Below are positions 26,782 through 34,883 of a stretch of 51,187 nt of DNA, in pieces. Each line of letters starts with the position of its first letter. The first letter of the stretch is position 1. Source of the stretch: Herbaspirillum sp. (GTDB lineage Bacteria; Pseudomonadota; Gammaproteobacteria; Burkholderiales; Burkholderiaceae_D). The stretch covers positions 1 to 51,187 of the forward strand of contig JAQGNR010000296.1 of assembly GCA_028291765.1 (NCBI GenBank). The letters are read 5' to 3'. A model generated the notes under the pieces. That model was not told the DNA's origin and did no database searches. It was given only the letters and a program-made list of their open reading frames with translations. The translations under genes were made by a program, and so were the position numbers.

Positions 26782-27034
26782 CTAAGGTTCTTCCATGAAC
26801 GTCATGTGCCATAGCACATCTTTCAGTGCCTTTGCGGCAGAAGCGCTCAAAGGAATCGAACGACCGCAGCCGCCTTCATATCTCCGGAGACCATACACGG
26901 CGCATCGATATGTACCATGTTGTCTTCAACTTTCAATTTGAAAGGCGGCTCAATGAAATGCGTGATTCGCCTGCCGTGATTTTGGCTTGTTAGGCTTCGG
27001 CAATGGCTTTCATCTTGTTATCGTTATCACTCAT
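26782..27034 (-). pseudogene. Decayed small hypothetical gene
   Basis: An AAGGAAAA ribosome binding site and ATG at 27034 open MSDNDNKMKAIAEA, which stops at once (TAA). Shifting frame gives ITHFIEPPFKLKVEDNMVHI and then DAPCMVSGDMKAAAVVRF, which again stops. A further shift gives PLSASAAKALKDVLWHMTF and a final stop at 26782. The three pieces form a sensible protein of about 80 residues, so this is best read as a gene with at least two indels. Its function is unknown. Confidence 0.5.
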
Positions 27035-27048
27035 GTTTTCCTTGAAAA

Positions 27049-27303
27049 CTAGGCTAATAACCACTGACCATTTTTCTTAATCTCGCTGTGCATGGCATCG
27101 GGTGCTAAATCAAGTTCACCGGGCCAAGTCACAACACCATCAATCACTTTCACTTGCTGAAATTGAGACTCGTCGCGTAAGTGAGAAAAAACACCACGAA
27201 ATGCAGTAGGGAGAAACTTTACGACTCCCTCGACACCATCCTCAAAACGAACTGATATTTCAAATTCGCCGGCCAGTTTTACCTCGATAACGTCCCATTC
27301 CAT
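27049..27303 (-). CDS. DUF2442 domain protein
   Basis: The 84-residue beta-rich protein carries the DUF2442 hallmarks: a middle VRFEDGVEGVVKFLPTAF and the C-terminal phrase TWPGELDLAPDAMH. Family members are small and often found with toxin-antitoxin-like DUF4160 partners, but no DUF4160 gene is next to it here. GGAG lies 8-9 nt before the ATG. It is the first gene of the accessory block on the minus strand, 190 bp from nadC. Confidence 0.85.
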   Translation of the reverse strand: MEWDVIEVKLAGEFEISVRFEDGVEGVVKFLPTAFRGVFSHLRDESQFQQVKVIDGVVTWPGELDLAPDAMHSEIKKNGQWLLA

Positions 27304-27493
27304 AGCGTCACTCCGTAAAACGCACTAATCGTCGGCATTCTTCGTCCTTTCTAAAGTCTAGGCCAAGATTTCCTCTTGGTGAATTAATTAAAGAGGACTC
27401 ATTCCAGCGTACATGTACACCGTATGCAAGTTATTTATTTGCCTTTTTCAATTTATGCGGGCGATCTCGCATTGCTTGCTGTTGCGTTATCAA

Positions 27494-28327
27494 TCAAGCA
27501 TCGTCCAGACCGATATCCACCCCCGTGGAAGCCTGATTGATCCGGCTGGTGGAAATATAATCGACACCGGTTTTCGCGATAGCGCCGATCGTCGTCAGAT
27601 TGATGCCGCCCGAGGCTTCCACCTTGCTGCGGCCGGCCACGATCCTGACCGCCTCGGGCATATCGCCCACCGCCATATTATCGAGCATGATGACGTCGAC
27701 CCCGGCGGCCGCAGCTTCGGCCACCTGTACCAGGGTTTCGCATTCGACTTCCAGTTTCGTCAATATCGGCAATTGACGGCGCGCCCGTTCGACTGCCTTG
27801 GCGATGCTGCCGCAAACGGCAATATGATTGTCTTTGATCAGCACGCCGTTATCCAGACCGAGGCGATGATTCAAGCCGCCGCCGCAGGCCACCGCGTGCT
27901 TTTCCAGCATGCGCAGACCCGGTGTGGTTTTGCGCGTATCGAGCAGGCGCGCCGCGGTGCCGGCGATTGCTGCGACGTATTTCGCGGTTTCGTTGGCGAT
28001 ACCGGATAGATGCTGCACGATATTCAAAGCAGTACGTTCGGCCGTCAACACGCTGCGTGCACTGCCGCGCACTTCCATCATCAAGGTACCGCGCTGCACT
28101 TTATCGCCATCCTTGACCCGGACCGTGACTTCAAGCGTCGGATCGTAGCGTTTGAATACGCGGGCGGCGACTTCAACCCCGGCGACGATCAGCGTTTCAC
28201 GCGCATTCATGACGAAGGCGCCGGTCTCGCCCGCTTCAATCATCACTTGCGCAGTCAGATCGCAATATCCGATATCCTCGCTCAGCCACTGATCGATCAA
28301 ACGGTCGGTCTGGAATATGTCGTACAT
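27494..28327 (-). CDS. nadC: Nicotinate-nucleotide pyrophosphorylase (carboxylating)
   Basis: Converts quinolinate and PRPP to nicotinate mononucleotide and CO2 in de novo NAD synthesis. The 277 residues include the substrate loop TRKTTPGLRMLEKHAV, CGGGLNHRLGLDNGVLIKDN, and the C-terminal barrel strands EVE, VIMLDN and EASGGI. Length is normal. It is monocistronic here; nadA and nadB are not adjacent. The paralogue ModD has a similar layout, but the arginines and His fit NadC. Confidence 0.92.
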   Translation of the reverse strand: MYDIFQTDRLIDQWLSEDIGYCDLTAQVMIEAGETGAFVMNARETLIVAGVEVAARVFKRYDPTLEVTVRVKDGDKVQRGTLMMEVRGSARSVLTAERTALNIVQHLSGIANETAKYVAAIAGTAARLLDTRKTTPGLRMLEKHAVACGGGLNHRLGLDNGVLIKDNHIAVCGSIAKAVERARRQLPILTKLEVECETLVQVAEAAAAGVDVIMLDNMAVGDMPEAVRIVAGRSKVEASGGINLTTIGAIAKTGVDYISTSRINQASTGVDIGLDDA

Positions 28328-28518
28328 GATTTTTCTGCCTTTTCTGTCGATAAAAAATAGGGTTTTTCAGACTTTATAGGGGTACTTTTTAAGCCCTTTA
28401 AGTTCTAACTATGCGGCAAGCCCGCTATGATGCCCGATTCCGGCGCTGCCCGCCAAAAACTGGGAAGGCGCCATTTTAATGAGCGATAATCGATTACCCA
28501 TTGATGCCGGAGGCAAAT

Positions 28519-29385
28519 ATGCTCGAAATGATCATTGAACAACGCAGAAGAAGTCTGGGCGGCGGCCTGGAAGTCGGCAGGGTCTTGCCGTTCGCCAAGC
28601 ACCGCATGGTTGGACCCTTTATATTTTTCGATCATATGGGGCCGCTGAGCTTAAGCCCGGAAACAGCCCGCCGCGCCGATGTCCGCCCGCATCCCCACAT
28701 CGGCCTTTCCACGGTGACTTATTTGCTGGAAGGTGAAATCGTGCATCGGGATAGCATCGGCTCCGAGCAAACCATCCGGCCCGGCGAAATGAACTGGATG
28801 ACCGCCGGCAGCGGCATTACCCATTCGGAACGATTTGAAAAAGCGCGTCTGGAGGATGCACGCATGCATGGCCTGCAAAGCTGGGTAGCGCTGCCCGACG
28901 GCCAGGAAGAAATTGCCCCTTCATTTACCAATTACAGCCAGAAGGTGCTGCCGGTGTTTGAAGAAGCCGGCGCTTGGAGCCGGGTGATCGCCGGCGAAGC
29001 GTTTGGCGTGAAATCGCCGGTGATCGTGCATTCGCCGCTGTTTTATACCCATTGCATCTTGCAGGTGGGCGCAGTAGCGCAATTACCGGCCAATTATGCC
29101 GAGCGCGCTGCGTATGTCGTCGCCGGATCGGTGGAAGTTGAACATCAAACCTTTGGGGCCGGCACCATGCTGGTATTCACCAAAGGCCAGCCGGCCGCAG
29201 TCGAAGCGCTGGCCCCGGCAATCGTCATGTTGCTGGGTGGCGATCCGATCGGCGAACGTTTCATCGATTGGAATTTCGTCTCGTCATCGAAACAAAGACT
29301 TGAGCAAGCCAAGGCCGACTGGCGCGCCGGCAGAATGAAATTGCCGGATCTGGATCACGATGAATTTATTCCGCTGCCGGAATAA
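28519..29385 (+). CDS. Pirin family protein
   Basis: The 288-residue bicupin has the pirin iron-binding motifs HPHIGLSTVTYLLEGEIVHRD (the His residues and one Glu bind metal) and NWMTAGSGITHSER. Bacterial pirins include quercetin 2,3-dioxygenases and regulators of pyruvate metabolism; the exact role is unknown. A near-perfect GGAGG at 28510-28514 precedes the ATG at 28519, so the upstream TTG at 28501 is rejected. The stop codon is embedded in the terminator of the opposing porin gene. Confidence 0.9.
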   Translation: MLEMIIEQRRRSLGGGLEVGRVLPFAKHRMVGPFIFFDHMGPLSLSPETARRADVRPHPHIGLSTVTYLLEGEIVHRDSIGSEQTIRPGEMNWMTAGSGITHSERFEKARLEDARMHGLQSWVALPDGQEEIAPSFTNYSQKVLPVFEEAGAWSRVIAGEAFGVKSPVIVHSPLFYTHCILQVGAVAQLPANYAERAAYVVAGSVEVEHQTFGAGTMLVFTKGQPAAVEALAPAIVMLLGGDPIGERFIDWNFVSSSKQRLEQAKADWRAGRMKLPDLDHDEFIPLPE

Positions 29386-29427
29386 AAATACCCCAAGAAG
29401 TTAGGATCCTCTCCAACGTCTTGGGGT
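29384..29427 (-). terminator. Intrinsic terminator of the porin gene
   Basis: On the minus strand ACCCCAAGA (29427-29419) pairs with TCTTGGGGT (29398-29390) and is followed by ATTTTT. The loop is 20 nt. It lies 55 bp after the porin stop and ends at the pirin stop codon, so it serves the minus-strand transcript; on the plus strand it has an A-run before but no T-run after. Confidence 0.75.
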
Positions 29428-29481
29428 CATTCAGTTCAAACCGGTGAGTTCTCTCTCAATCGGCAGACTTCAGTGAAGCCA

Positions 29482-30582
29482 TTAGAACTTGTGGCGGATA
29501 CCGAACTGCAGCTCGCGATCGTTTTGGCCGTTTGCCCAAGCATTCATGCGTACGCCACTGCCGTTCTTCGTATAGGCGAGGACAGTGTACAAGTTGGTGC
29601 GCACGGAAAACGGATAGGTATAACCGATTGCAAACTGATCCGAAATTCCCCCGCTAACACTGGTGACGTTATCGCGATTCCAGGAACCCAATATCGTGCC
29701 TACCCCAGCCTGGGCAGTCACGCCAAGCATATAGTTTCGAACCTTCAGACTGCCCGCCGCCTCCGCTTTGGTATTGCCAATAGCGGCATGTACCTTCACA
29801 TCGCCGAAATAATAAATTGCGCCAATGACGCTATTCTTCACCGTCGCGCTGGTGGTCGTAGTAGGGGCAAGGCCCGACGGAATCACAATGGCGTCCAGTG
29901 CGGCTGTCGGCGTTGAGGTCGGTGAAAACGCTACGCCATCCGTATCTTGGAAACTTGTCACGACGAGCAGCGGGCCCATCGTGTAATTGACCCCGGCGAA
30001 CTTGGTGCTGAGCTTGTTGAAATTGCCAGGCTGCCCGCCAAATCCGTAACCGGCCAGCGCATCGAATCCGGCTAAAGTCGGAAGTTGATAAATGACGGTA
30101 TTGTCCGAACGGGCGATCGGGTCGATTTTACCCAGACCGTAACCGTAGGCGCGCTGTGCATCGCCGGCCGAAGAGGTGCCAAACGGGTCGAGGGTTTGCA
30201 GCGCGAGATACGTCGCGCTGAGCTGGCGACCGATTTTGACGCTGCCGAAGTTGCCTTGCAGACCAACCCATGATTGACGGCCGAACAAACGATTGCCATT
30301 GCCCAATGTGCCGTCATTGGCGTTGAAGCCATTTTCCAAAGTGAAGATTGCCGACAGGCCGTTGCCAAGGTCTTCGGAACCCTTGAAACCTAAGCGGTTG
30401 CCGCTGGTCTGGCCGGAGGCCTCCGCCCAAGTTGGGGTGGTGCCGGCTGCGGCGTTACCTGCCTTGCCGTGGTCGTAATCGATGCCTACATCGATAATCC
30501 CATAGATGGTAACGCTGGTTTCAGCGGATGCTGCGCCAGCGACGGTGCTCAGTATTGCGAGTGCCAAAAGTGCTTTTTTCAT
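29482..30582 (-). CDS. Outer-membrane porin, Burkholderia type
   Basis: This encodes 366 residues with a signal peptide (MKKALLALAILSTVAGAASA). The mature protein starts ETSVTIYGIIDVGIDY, the first beta strand of the Gram-negative porin_4 family. It contains GFKGSEDLGNGLSAIFTLE and LFGRQSWVGLQGNFGSVKIG and ends in the aromatic REL-QFGIRHKF, the BAM recognition C-terminus with a terminal Phe. Trimeric general diffusion channel. The ATG at 30582 is used rather than the longer frame to 30630, because MKKALLAL is a canonical signal start behind a GGGGAAA site. Confidence 0.95.
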   Translation of the reverse strand: MKKALLALAILSTVAGAASAETSVTIYGIIDVGIDYDHGKAGNAAAGTTPTWAEASGQTSGNRLGFKGSEDLGNGLSAIFTLENGFNANDGTLGNGNRLFGRQSWVGLQGNFGSVKIGRQLSATYLALQTLDPFGTSSAGDAQRAYGYGLGKIDPIARSDNTVIYQLPTLAGFDALAGYGFGGQPGNFNKLSTKFAGVNYTMGPLLVVTSFQDTDGVAFSPTSTPTAALDAIVIPSGLAPTTTTSATVKNSVIGAIYYFGDVKVHAAIGNTKAEAAGSLKVRNYMLGVTAQAGVGTILGSWNRDNVTSVSGGISDQFAIGYTYPFSVRTNLYTVLAYTKNGSGVRMNAWANGQNDRELQFGIRHKF

Positions 30583-30906
30583 TATTAATATTTCCCCATA
30601 GTTGACTTTGACTTTCCCAATGAAGCGCATAACCGCCCATCAAGAATCGGATACCACAATGCCCTTCCTTTCTTCGTTACCGAACCATGGGTAAGCAGGA
30701 TGCATGCCATTGAATTTAATATTGTATTCAACATTCAATATTCAATATGTAATATTTAAGTGCACATAACGACTCATTTAAGTGCGTTATGATCGGGATG
30801 TTCGCCTACATCGAGAGCAATTCATAAATTTGAACAATGAATTCATTATTCATCGTATTGGCATGCTAATTGCTGGGGCATGTTCACATATCGATTTAGG
30901 AAAAGC
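30583..30906. promoter_or_regulatory. Divergent control region with heptamer repeats
   Basis: 324 bp between the porin (minus) and the ABC operon (plus). It holds three tandem heptamers ATTCAAC/ATTCAAT/ATTCAAT (30726-30746). A 7-bp inverted repeat CATAACG (30765-30771) and CGTTATG (30785-30791) follows with a 13-bp spacer. Both look like regulator sites, but no regulator gene is adjacent and I cannot assign them. The core is markedly AT-rich. A promoter could not be fixed with confidence. Confidence 0.45.
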
Positions 30907-31950
30907 ATGCTCGAAACACTTAAACAAATCCCCGATCTTGGGGGCCCTGGACAGTCATTGCTCAGCGTGCGGGGTTTGATCAAGCACTTCCCGTTGAAAG
31001 GCGGATTATTCGGACGCAGCCCGGATAAGGTACAAGCGGTCGCAGGCGTGAACTTCGAATTGCGTAAAGGCGAAACGCTCGGCATCGTCGGCGAATCGGG
31101 CTGCGGCAAGTCCACCACCTCCCGGCTGATCATGGGCCTCATGCAGCCGAGCGCGGGAGAAGTCGTATTCGATGGGCAGACGGTCGGCTCGCGCGGACTG
31201 ACCATGAAAACATACCGGCGGCAAGTGCAAATGGTATTTCAGGATAGTTATTCTTCTCTGAATCCCCGCATGACCATTGAAGACATCATTGCCTTCGCGC
31301 CGCAGGTGCATGGCCTGGGAAAACGGGAAGCGCTTGCCACCGCACATGAATTGCTCACTGCAGTCGGGCTCAATCCAGGCCGGTTCGGCGGCCGCTATCC
31401 GCACGAACTGTCGGGCGGACAGCGCCAACGGGTCAATATCGCCCGCGCACTGGCGTTGCGGCCGCGCCTGCTCATTCTCGACGAGCCGGTCTCCGCGCTG
31501 GATAAATCGGTTCAGGCGCAAGTACTCAATCTACTGGTCGATCTGAAAGCGCAGTACGACCTGACCTATCTGTTCATCAGCCACGACCTCAATGTGGTCC
31601 AGCACATGGCCGACCGCGTACTCGTGATGTATCTCGGACGCGTGGTGGAAATCGGGCCGGTGGATGCGATCTACGCACACGCCGCGCATCCTTATACTGC
31701 GGCGCTGCTGGCCAGCCGGCCATCGATGGATCCGGATCTGCGCGCCAACGAGCCGCCGCTGGTCGGCGATCCGCCGAATCCGGTCAACCCGCCCTCCGGC
31801 TGCCACTTCCGCACCCGCTGCGCGCATGCCGAAGCAATCTGCGCTAAGCACAGCCCCGCCCTGGCCGCTGTCAGCGACGGCCATTTCACGGCCTGTCTGA
31901 TGGCCGACCCCGCCAGCGGCCACAGCCGTTCACTGGGCATCGCAGCTTAA
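30907..31950 (+). CDS. Peptide-type ABC transporter ATP-binding protein (DppF/OppF-like)
   Basis: The 347-residue ATPase has Walker [11 protein letters not shown], signature [19 protein letters not shown] and Walker [13 protein letters not shown]. It ends in the oligopeptide/dipeptide C-terminal domain ([14 protein letters not shown], with a third Cys nearby in EAIC), typical of OppF/DppF. AGGAAA lies before the ATG at 30907, which is chosen over 30880. It is the first gene of a seven-gene operon and probably pairs with the next ATPase as a heterodimer. Confidence 0.92.
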   Translation: MLETLKQIPDLGGPGQSLLSVRGLIKHFPLKGGLFGRSPDKVQAVAGVNFELRKGETLGIVGESGCGKSTTSRLIMGLMQPSAGEVVFDGQTVGSRGLTMKTYRRQVQMVFQDSYSSLNPRMTIEDIIAFAPQVHGLGKREALATAHELLTAVGLNPGRFGGRYPHELSGGQRQRVNIARALALRPRLLILDEPVSALDKSVQAQVLNLLVDLKAQYDLTYLFISHDLNVVQHMADRVLVMYLGRVVEIGPVDAIYAHAAHPYTAALLASRPSMDPDLRANEPPLVGDPPNPVNPPSGCHFRTRCAHAEAICAKHSPALAAVSDGHFTACLMADPASGHSRSLGIAA

Positions 31951-31958
31951 AGGGCATC

Positions 31959-32960
31959 ATGGAATCATTAGTCACGGAAACATTAGCCATCGAGTCATTA
32001 GTACAAGTACGTAACCTGAAGGTCAGCTTCGTGTCCAGGGATGCGACAGTCAACGCAGTCAACGGCATCGATTTCGACCTCGCCTCACGCGAGACGCTGT
32101 GCGTTCTAGGCGAAAGCGGATCGGGCAAGTCAGTGATGCTGCGTTCGCTGATGCGTCTGAACCCGGCGCGTAAAACAGTCATGTCCGGCAGCATACAAGT
32201 GGACGGCCGGGATGTGATCGCAGCCTCCGAACGGCAGCTCGTCGATTTGCGCGGCGGCATCGTTTCGATGATCTATCAAGAGCCGATGACGGCGCTCGAT
32301 CCGGTCTTCAAGATCGGCGCCCAGATTGCCGAGACCATCATCCGCCATGAAGGCATCAGCCGCAGCGAGGCCGATCGCCGCGCGCTCGATCTGCTGGAAA
32401 TGGTGCAAATCCCCTCCGCCAAGCAACGCCTTAACGCCTATCCTTTCGAGCTGTCCGGCGGGCTGCGCCAGCGGGCCGTGATTGCGATGGCGCTGTCCTG
32501 CCGTCCTAAGCTGTTGCTGGCGGACGAACCGACCACTGCGCTCGACGCCACGGTGCAGATTCAGATTCTGCTGCTGCTGCGGCGCCTCCAGAAAGAACTG
32601 GGAATGGGCATGATCTTCGTCACCCATGACCTCGGCGTGGCCGGCGAAATCGCCGACCGGATTGCCGTCATGTATGCCGGCCGCTTCATCGAGGAGGGAA
32701 GCACCCGCGAGATTATGCGCGGGCCGCTGCACCCCTACACACAAGGACTGCTCGGCGCCACCGTCCATCCCGGCATGCGCGGCGAACGCCTCGCTACCAT
32801 TCCCGGCGCACCGCCCAATCTCGAACGGCTGCCGCAAGGCTGCTCTTTCGCACCGCGCTGCGCCCAAGCCGAGCCCGCATGCCTGACTGCAACGCCGGAG
32901 TTGCGCCGGCAATCGCCAGGCCGCGCCGCACGTTGCGTGCTGCTGCCGGATGCCGCTTGA
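31959..32960 (+). CDS. Peptide-type ABC transporter ATP-binding protein (DppD/OppD-like)
   Basis: The 333-residue ATPase has Walker A GESGSGKSVML, the Q-loop SMIYQEPMTALDP, signature LSGGLRQRAVIAMAL and Walker B LLLADEPTTALDAT. It has the same Cys-containing C-terminal domain (GCSFAPRCAQAEPAC). It starts 8 bp after the first ATPase. Relatives act with the partner to power uptake of di- or oligopeptides, glutathione or nickel. Confidence 0.92.
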   Translation: MESLVTETLAIESLVQVRNLKVSFVSRDATVNAVNGIDFDLASRETLCVLGESGSGKSVMLRSLMRLNPARKTVMSGSIQVDGRDVIAASERQLVDLRGGIVSMIYQEPMTALDPVFKIGAQIAETIIRHEGISRSEADRRALDLLEMVQIPSAKQRLNAYPFELSGGLRQRAVIAMALSCRPKLLLADEPTTALDATVQIQILLLLRRLQKELGMGMIFVTHDLGVAGEIADRIAVMYAGRFIEEGSTREIMRGPLHPYTQGLLGATVHPGMRGERLATIPGAPPNLERLPQGCSFAPRCAQAEPACLTATPELRRQSPGRAARCVLLPDAA

Positions 32961-33008
32961 GACCGTTTGATGCCGTTGAAAACTCTCTGAAAAATCAAGG
33001 AATTATTT

Positions 33009-33962
33009 GTGATTATTTATCTGCTGCGCCGGATTCTCTACACCCTTCCGATTGCGCTTGCGGTCAGCCTCGTGTGCTTCATGTTGGTGCATATCGCCCC
33101 CGGCGATCCGATCAACGCCATCCTGCCGCCGGACGCACCGCAAGAATTGGTGATACAGCTCAAACATGAATACGGCCTCGACAAACCGCTGCCGGTGCAG
33201 TTCGGGATATGGCTCGGCCACGTGGTACGCGGCGATCTGGGGCGCTCAATCGCCAGCGGCCGGCCGGTCCTGGAAGATCTCATGGATGCGATCGGCAACA
33301 CCTACCGGCTTTCAATGGTCGCCGCGGCGCTGGGCTTCGTGTTCGGCTCACTGTTCGGCGGGCTCGCCGCTGCATTTCGCGGCACCTGGATCGACCGCAC
33401 CCTGGTCGGCATTGCGGTGGCCGGCGTATCGCTGCCGCATTACTGGCTCGGCATGGTGCTGGTGGTGATATTCGGCGTCATGCTCAATCTGCTGCCGGCC
33501 ATGGGGGCCGGGCCCGGCGGTTCCGCCGTATGGTTATGGGACTGGGATCATGTGCAGTATCTGATCCTGCCGGCGGCGACGTTGGCAGCCATCCCGATGG
33601 GCATCATTACCCGCACCGTGCGTGGCATCGTGGTCGAAATCCTCAATCAGGATTTCATCACGACGCTGCGTGGAAAAGGCATGCTGCGGCGTGATATCTT
33701 CATGCATGTACTCAAGAATGCGGCGCCCAACGCCTCCGCGGTGATGGGGCTGCAGCTCGGCTATCTGATGGGCGGCTCCATTCTGGTCGAAACGGTATTC
33801 AGTTGGCCAGGCACCGGCCTGCTGCTCAACAACGCGATCTTCCAGCGCGACATCCCCGTGCTGCAAGGCACCATCCTGGTGCTGGCAATGTGTTTCGTTA
33901 CGCTTAACCTGTTGGTCGATCTGTTTCAGACTGCCCTCGACCCAAGGATCAAACGCTCATGA
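33009..33962 (+). CDS. ABC transporter permease (DppB-like)
   Basis: The 317-residue permease has an N-terminal MIIYLLRRILYTLPIALAVS and about six membrane helices. The EAA-type loop (TLRGKGMLRRDIFMHVLKNA) contacts the ATPases. It uses GTG at 33009, with AAGGA 7 nt upstream. Its stop overlaps the next permease by ATGA. Family: DppB/OppB/GsiC, with LDPRIK at the C-terminus (PRIKRS), a typical ending. Confidence 0.93.
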   Translation: MIIYLLRRILYTLPIALAVSLVCFMLVHIAPGDPINAILPPDAPQELVIQLKHEYGLDKPLPVQFGIWLGHVVRGDLGRSIASGRPVLEDLMDAIGNTYRLSMVAAALGFVFGSLFGGLAAAFRGTWIDRTLVGIAVAGVSLPHYWLGMVLVVIFGVMLNLLPAMGAGPGGSAVWLWDWDHVQYLILPAATLAAIPMGIITRTVRGIVVEILNQDFITTLRGKGMLRRDIFMHVLKNAAPNASAVMGLQLGYLMGGSILVETVFSWPGTGLLLNNAIFQRDIPVLQGTILVLAMCFVTLNLLVDLFQTALDPRIKRS

Positions 33963-34867
33963 CCGCCATCTCCACTACCACGGCGACCACGGCCGATCTG
34001 CCGATCCAGGCCGAGCAAACTTCGCAGAGCCAGGGCTACTGGCCCGGCGTGGCGCGCAGGCTGCTGCGCGATAAAACCACCATTGTCTTCGGCGTCATTC
34101 TGGTGCTGATGTTCGTGGCGATTCTGTTCGCATCCGTGCTGAGTTCCTACGATCCCTTCCAGAGCGACATGCTGCATCGCCTGATGCCGATCGGTTTCGA
34201 GCATCACCTTCTGGGCACCGACGAGCTCGGACGCGACATGCTCACGCGCATTCTCTACGGCGGGCGCATCTCCTGGCTGATCGGCATCACGCCCGTCATC
34301 ATCGCGCTGACCCTCGGCGGCCTGCTCGGCATCATCGCCGGCTTTGCAGGCGGCGGCGTCAACATGATGATCATGCGCATCACCGATGTGTTCTTCGCCT
34401 TTCCTTCGGTGCTGCTGGCAGTGGCCATCAGCGGCGCGCTGGGAGGCGGCATCGTCAATATCATCCTGTCGCTCACGCTAGTCTTCATTCCGCCGATCAT
34501 CCGCGTGGCCGAGACGGTCACCACCAGCGTGCGCGAACTCGACTATATCGAGGCCGCGCGGGCCAGCGGCGCCGGCAGCTTCACCATCGTCCGCGTGCAC
34601 GTACTGCCCAATGTACTCGGCCCGATTTTCGTGTATGCCACCAGCCTGATCAGCGTATCGATGATCTTGGCCGCAGGTCTCTCCTTTCTCGGCATCGGCA
34701 CCAAACCGCCGGACGCTGAATGGGGGTTGATGCTCAACACCTTGCGCGGCGCGATCTATACCCAGCCCCTGCTCACCATGCTGCCCGGTTTCTGTATTTT
34801 CGTTACCAGTATCGGCTTCAACATGGTCAGCGATGGCTTACGCACGGCCATGGACGTGCGGGCCTAA
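33959..34867 (+). CDS. ABC transporter permease (DppC-like)
   Basis: This encodes 302 residues. A short N-terminal cytoplasmic stretch precedes the helices; HHLLGTDELGRDMLTRILYG is the DppC/OppC hallmark. The loop ARASGAGSFTIVRVHVLPN contacts the ATPases, and the protein ends with SDGLRTAMDVRA. Its ATG overlaps the dppB-like stop (ATGA), implying translational coupling. Confidence 0.93.
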   Translation: MTAISTTTATTADLPIQAEQTSQSQGYWPGVARRLLRDKTTIVFGVILVLMFVAILFASVLSSYDPFQSDMLHRLMPIGFEHHLLGTDELGRDMLTRILYGGRISWLIGITPVIIALTLGGLLGIIAGFAGGGVNMMIMRITDVFFAFPSVLLAVAISGALGGGIVNIILSLTLVFIPPIIRVAETVTTSVRELDYIEAARASGAGSFTIVRVHVLPNVLGPIFVYATSLISVSMILAAGLSFLGIGTKPPDAEWGLMLNTLRGAIYTQPLLTMLPGFCIFVTSIGFNMVSDGLRTAMDVRA

Positions 34868-34883
34868 CACTTTCTACATAACT

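Noticed and set aside
26960..27010. Integron attC-like core (GTTAGGC) in the accessory block
   Set aside because: Only one such core was seen, without the paired RYYYAAC end or a repeated palindrome at other gene junctions, so an integron cassette array is not supported.
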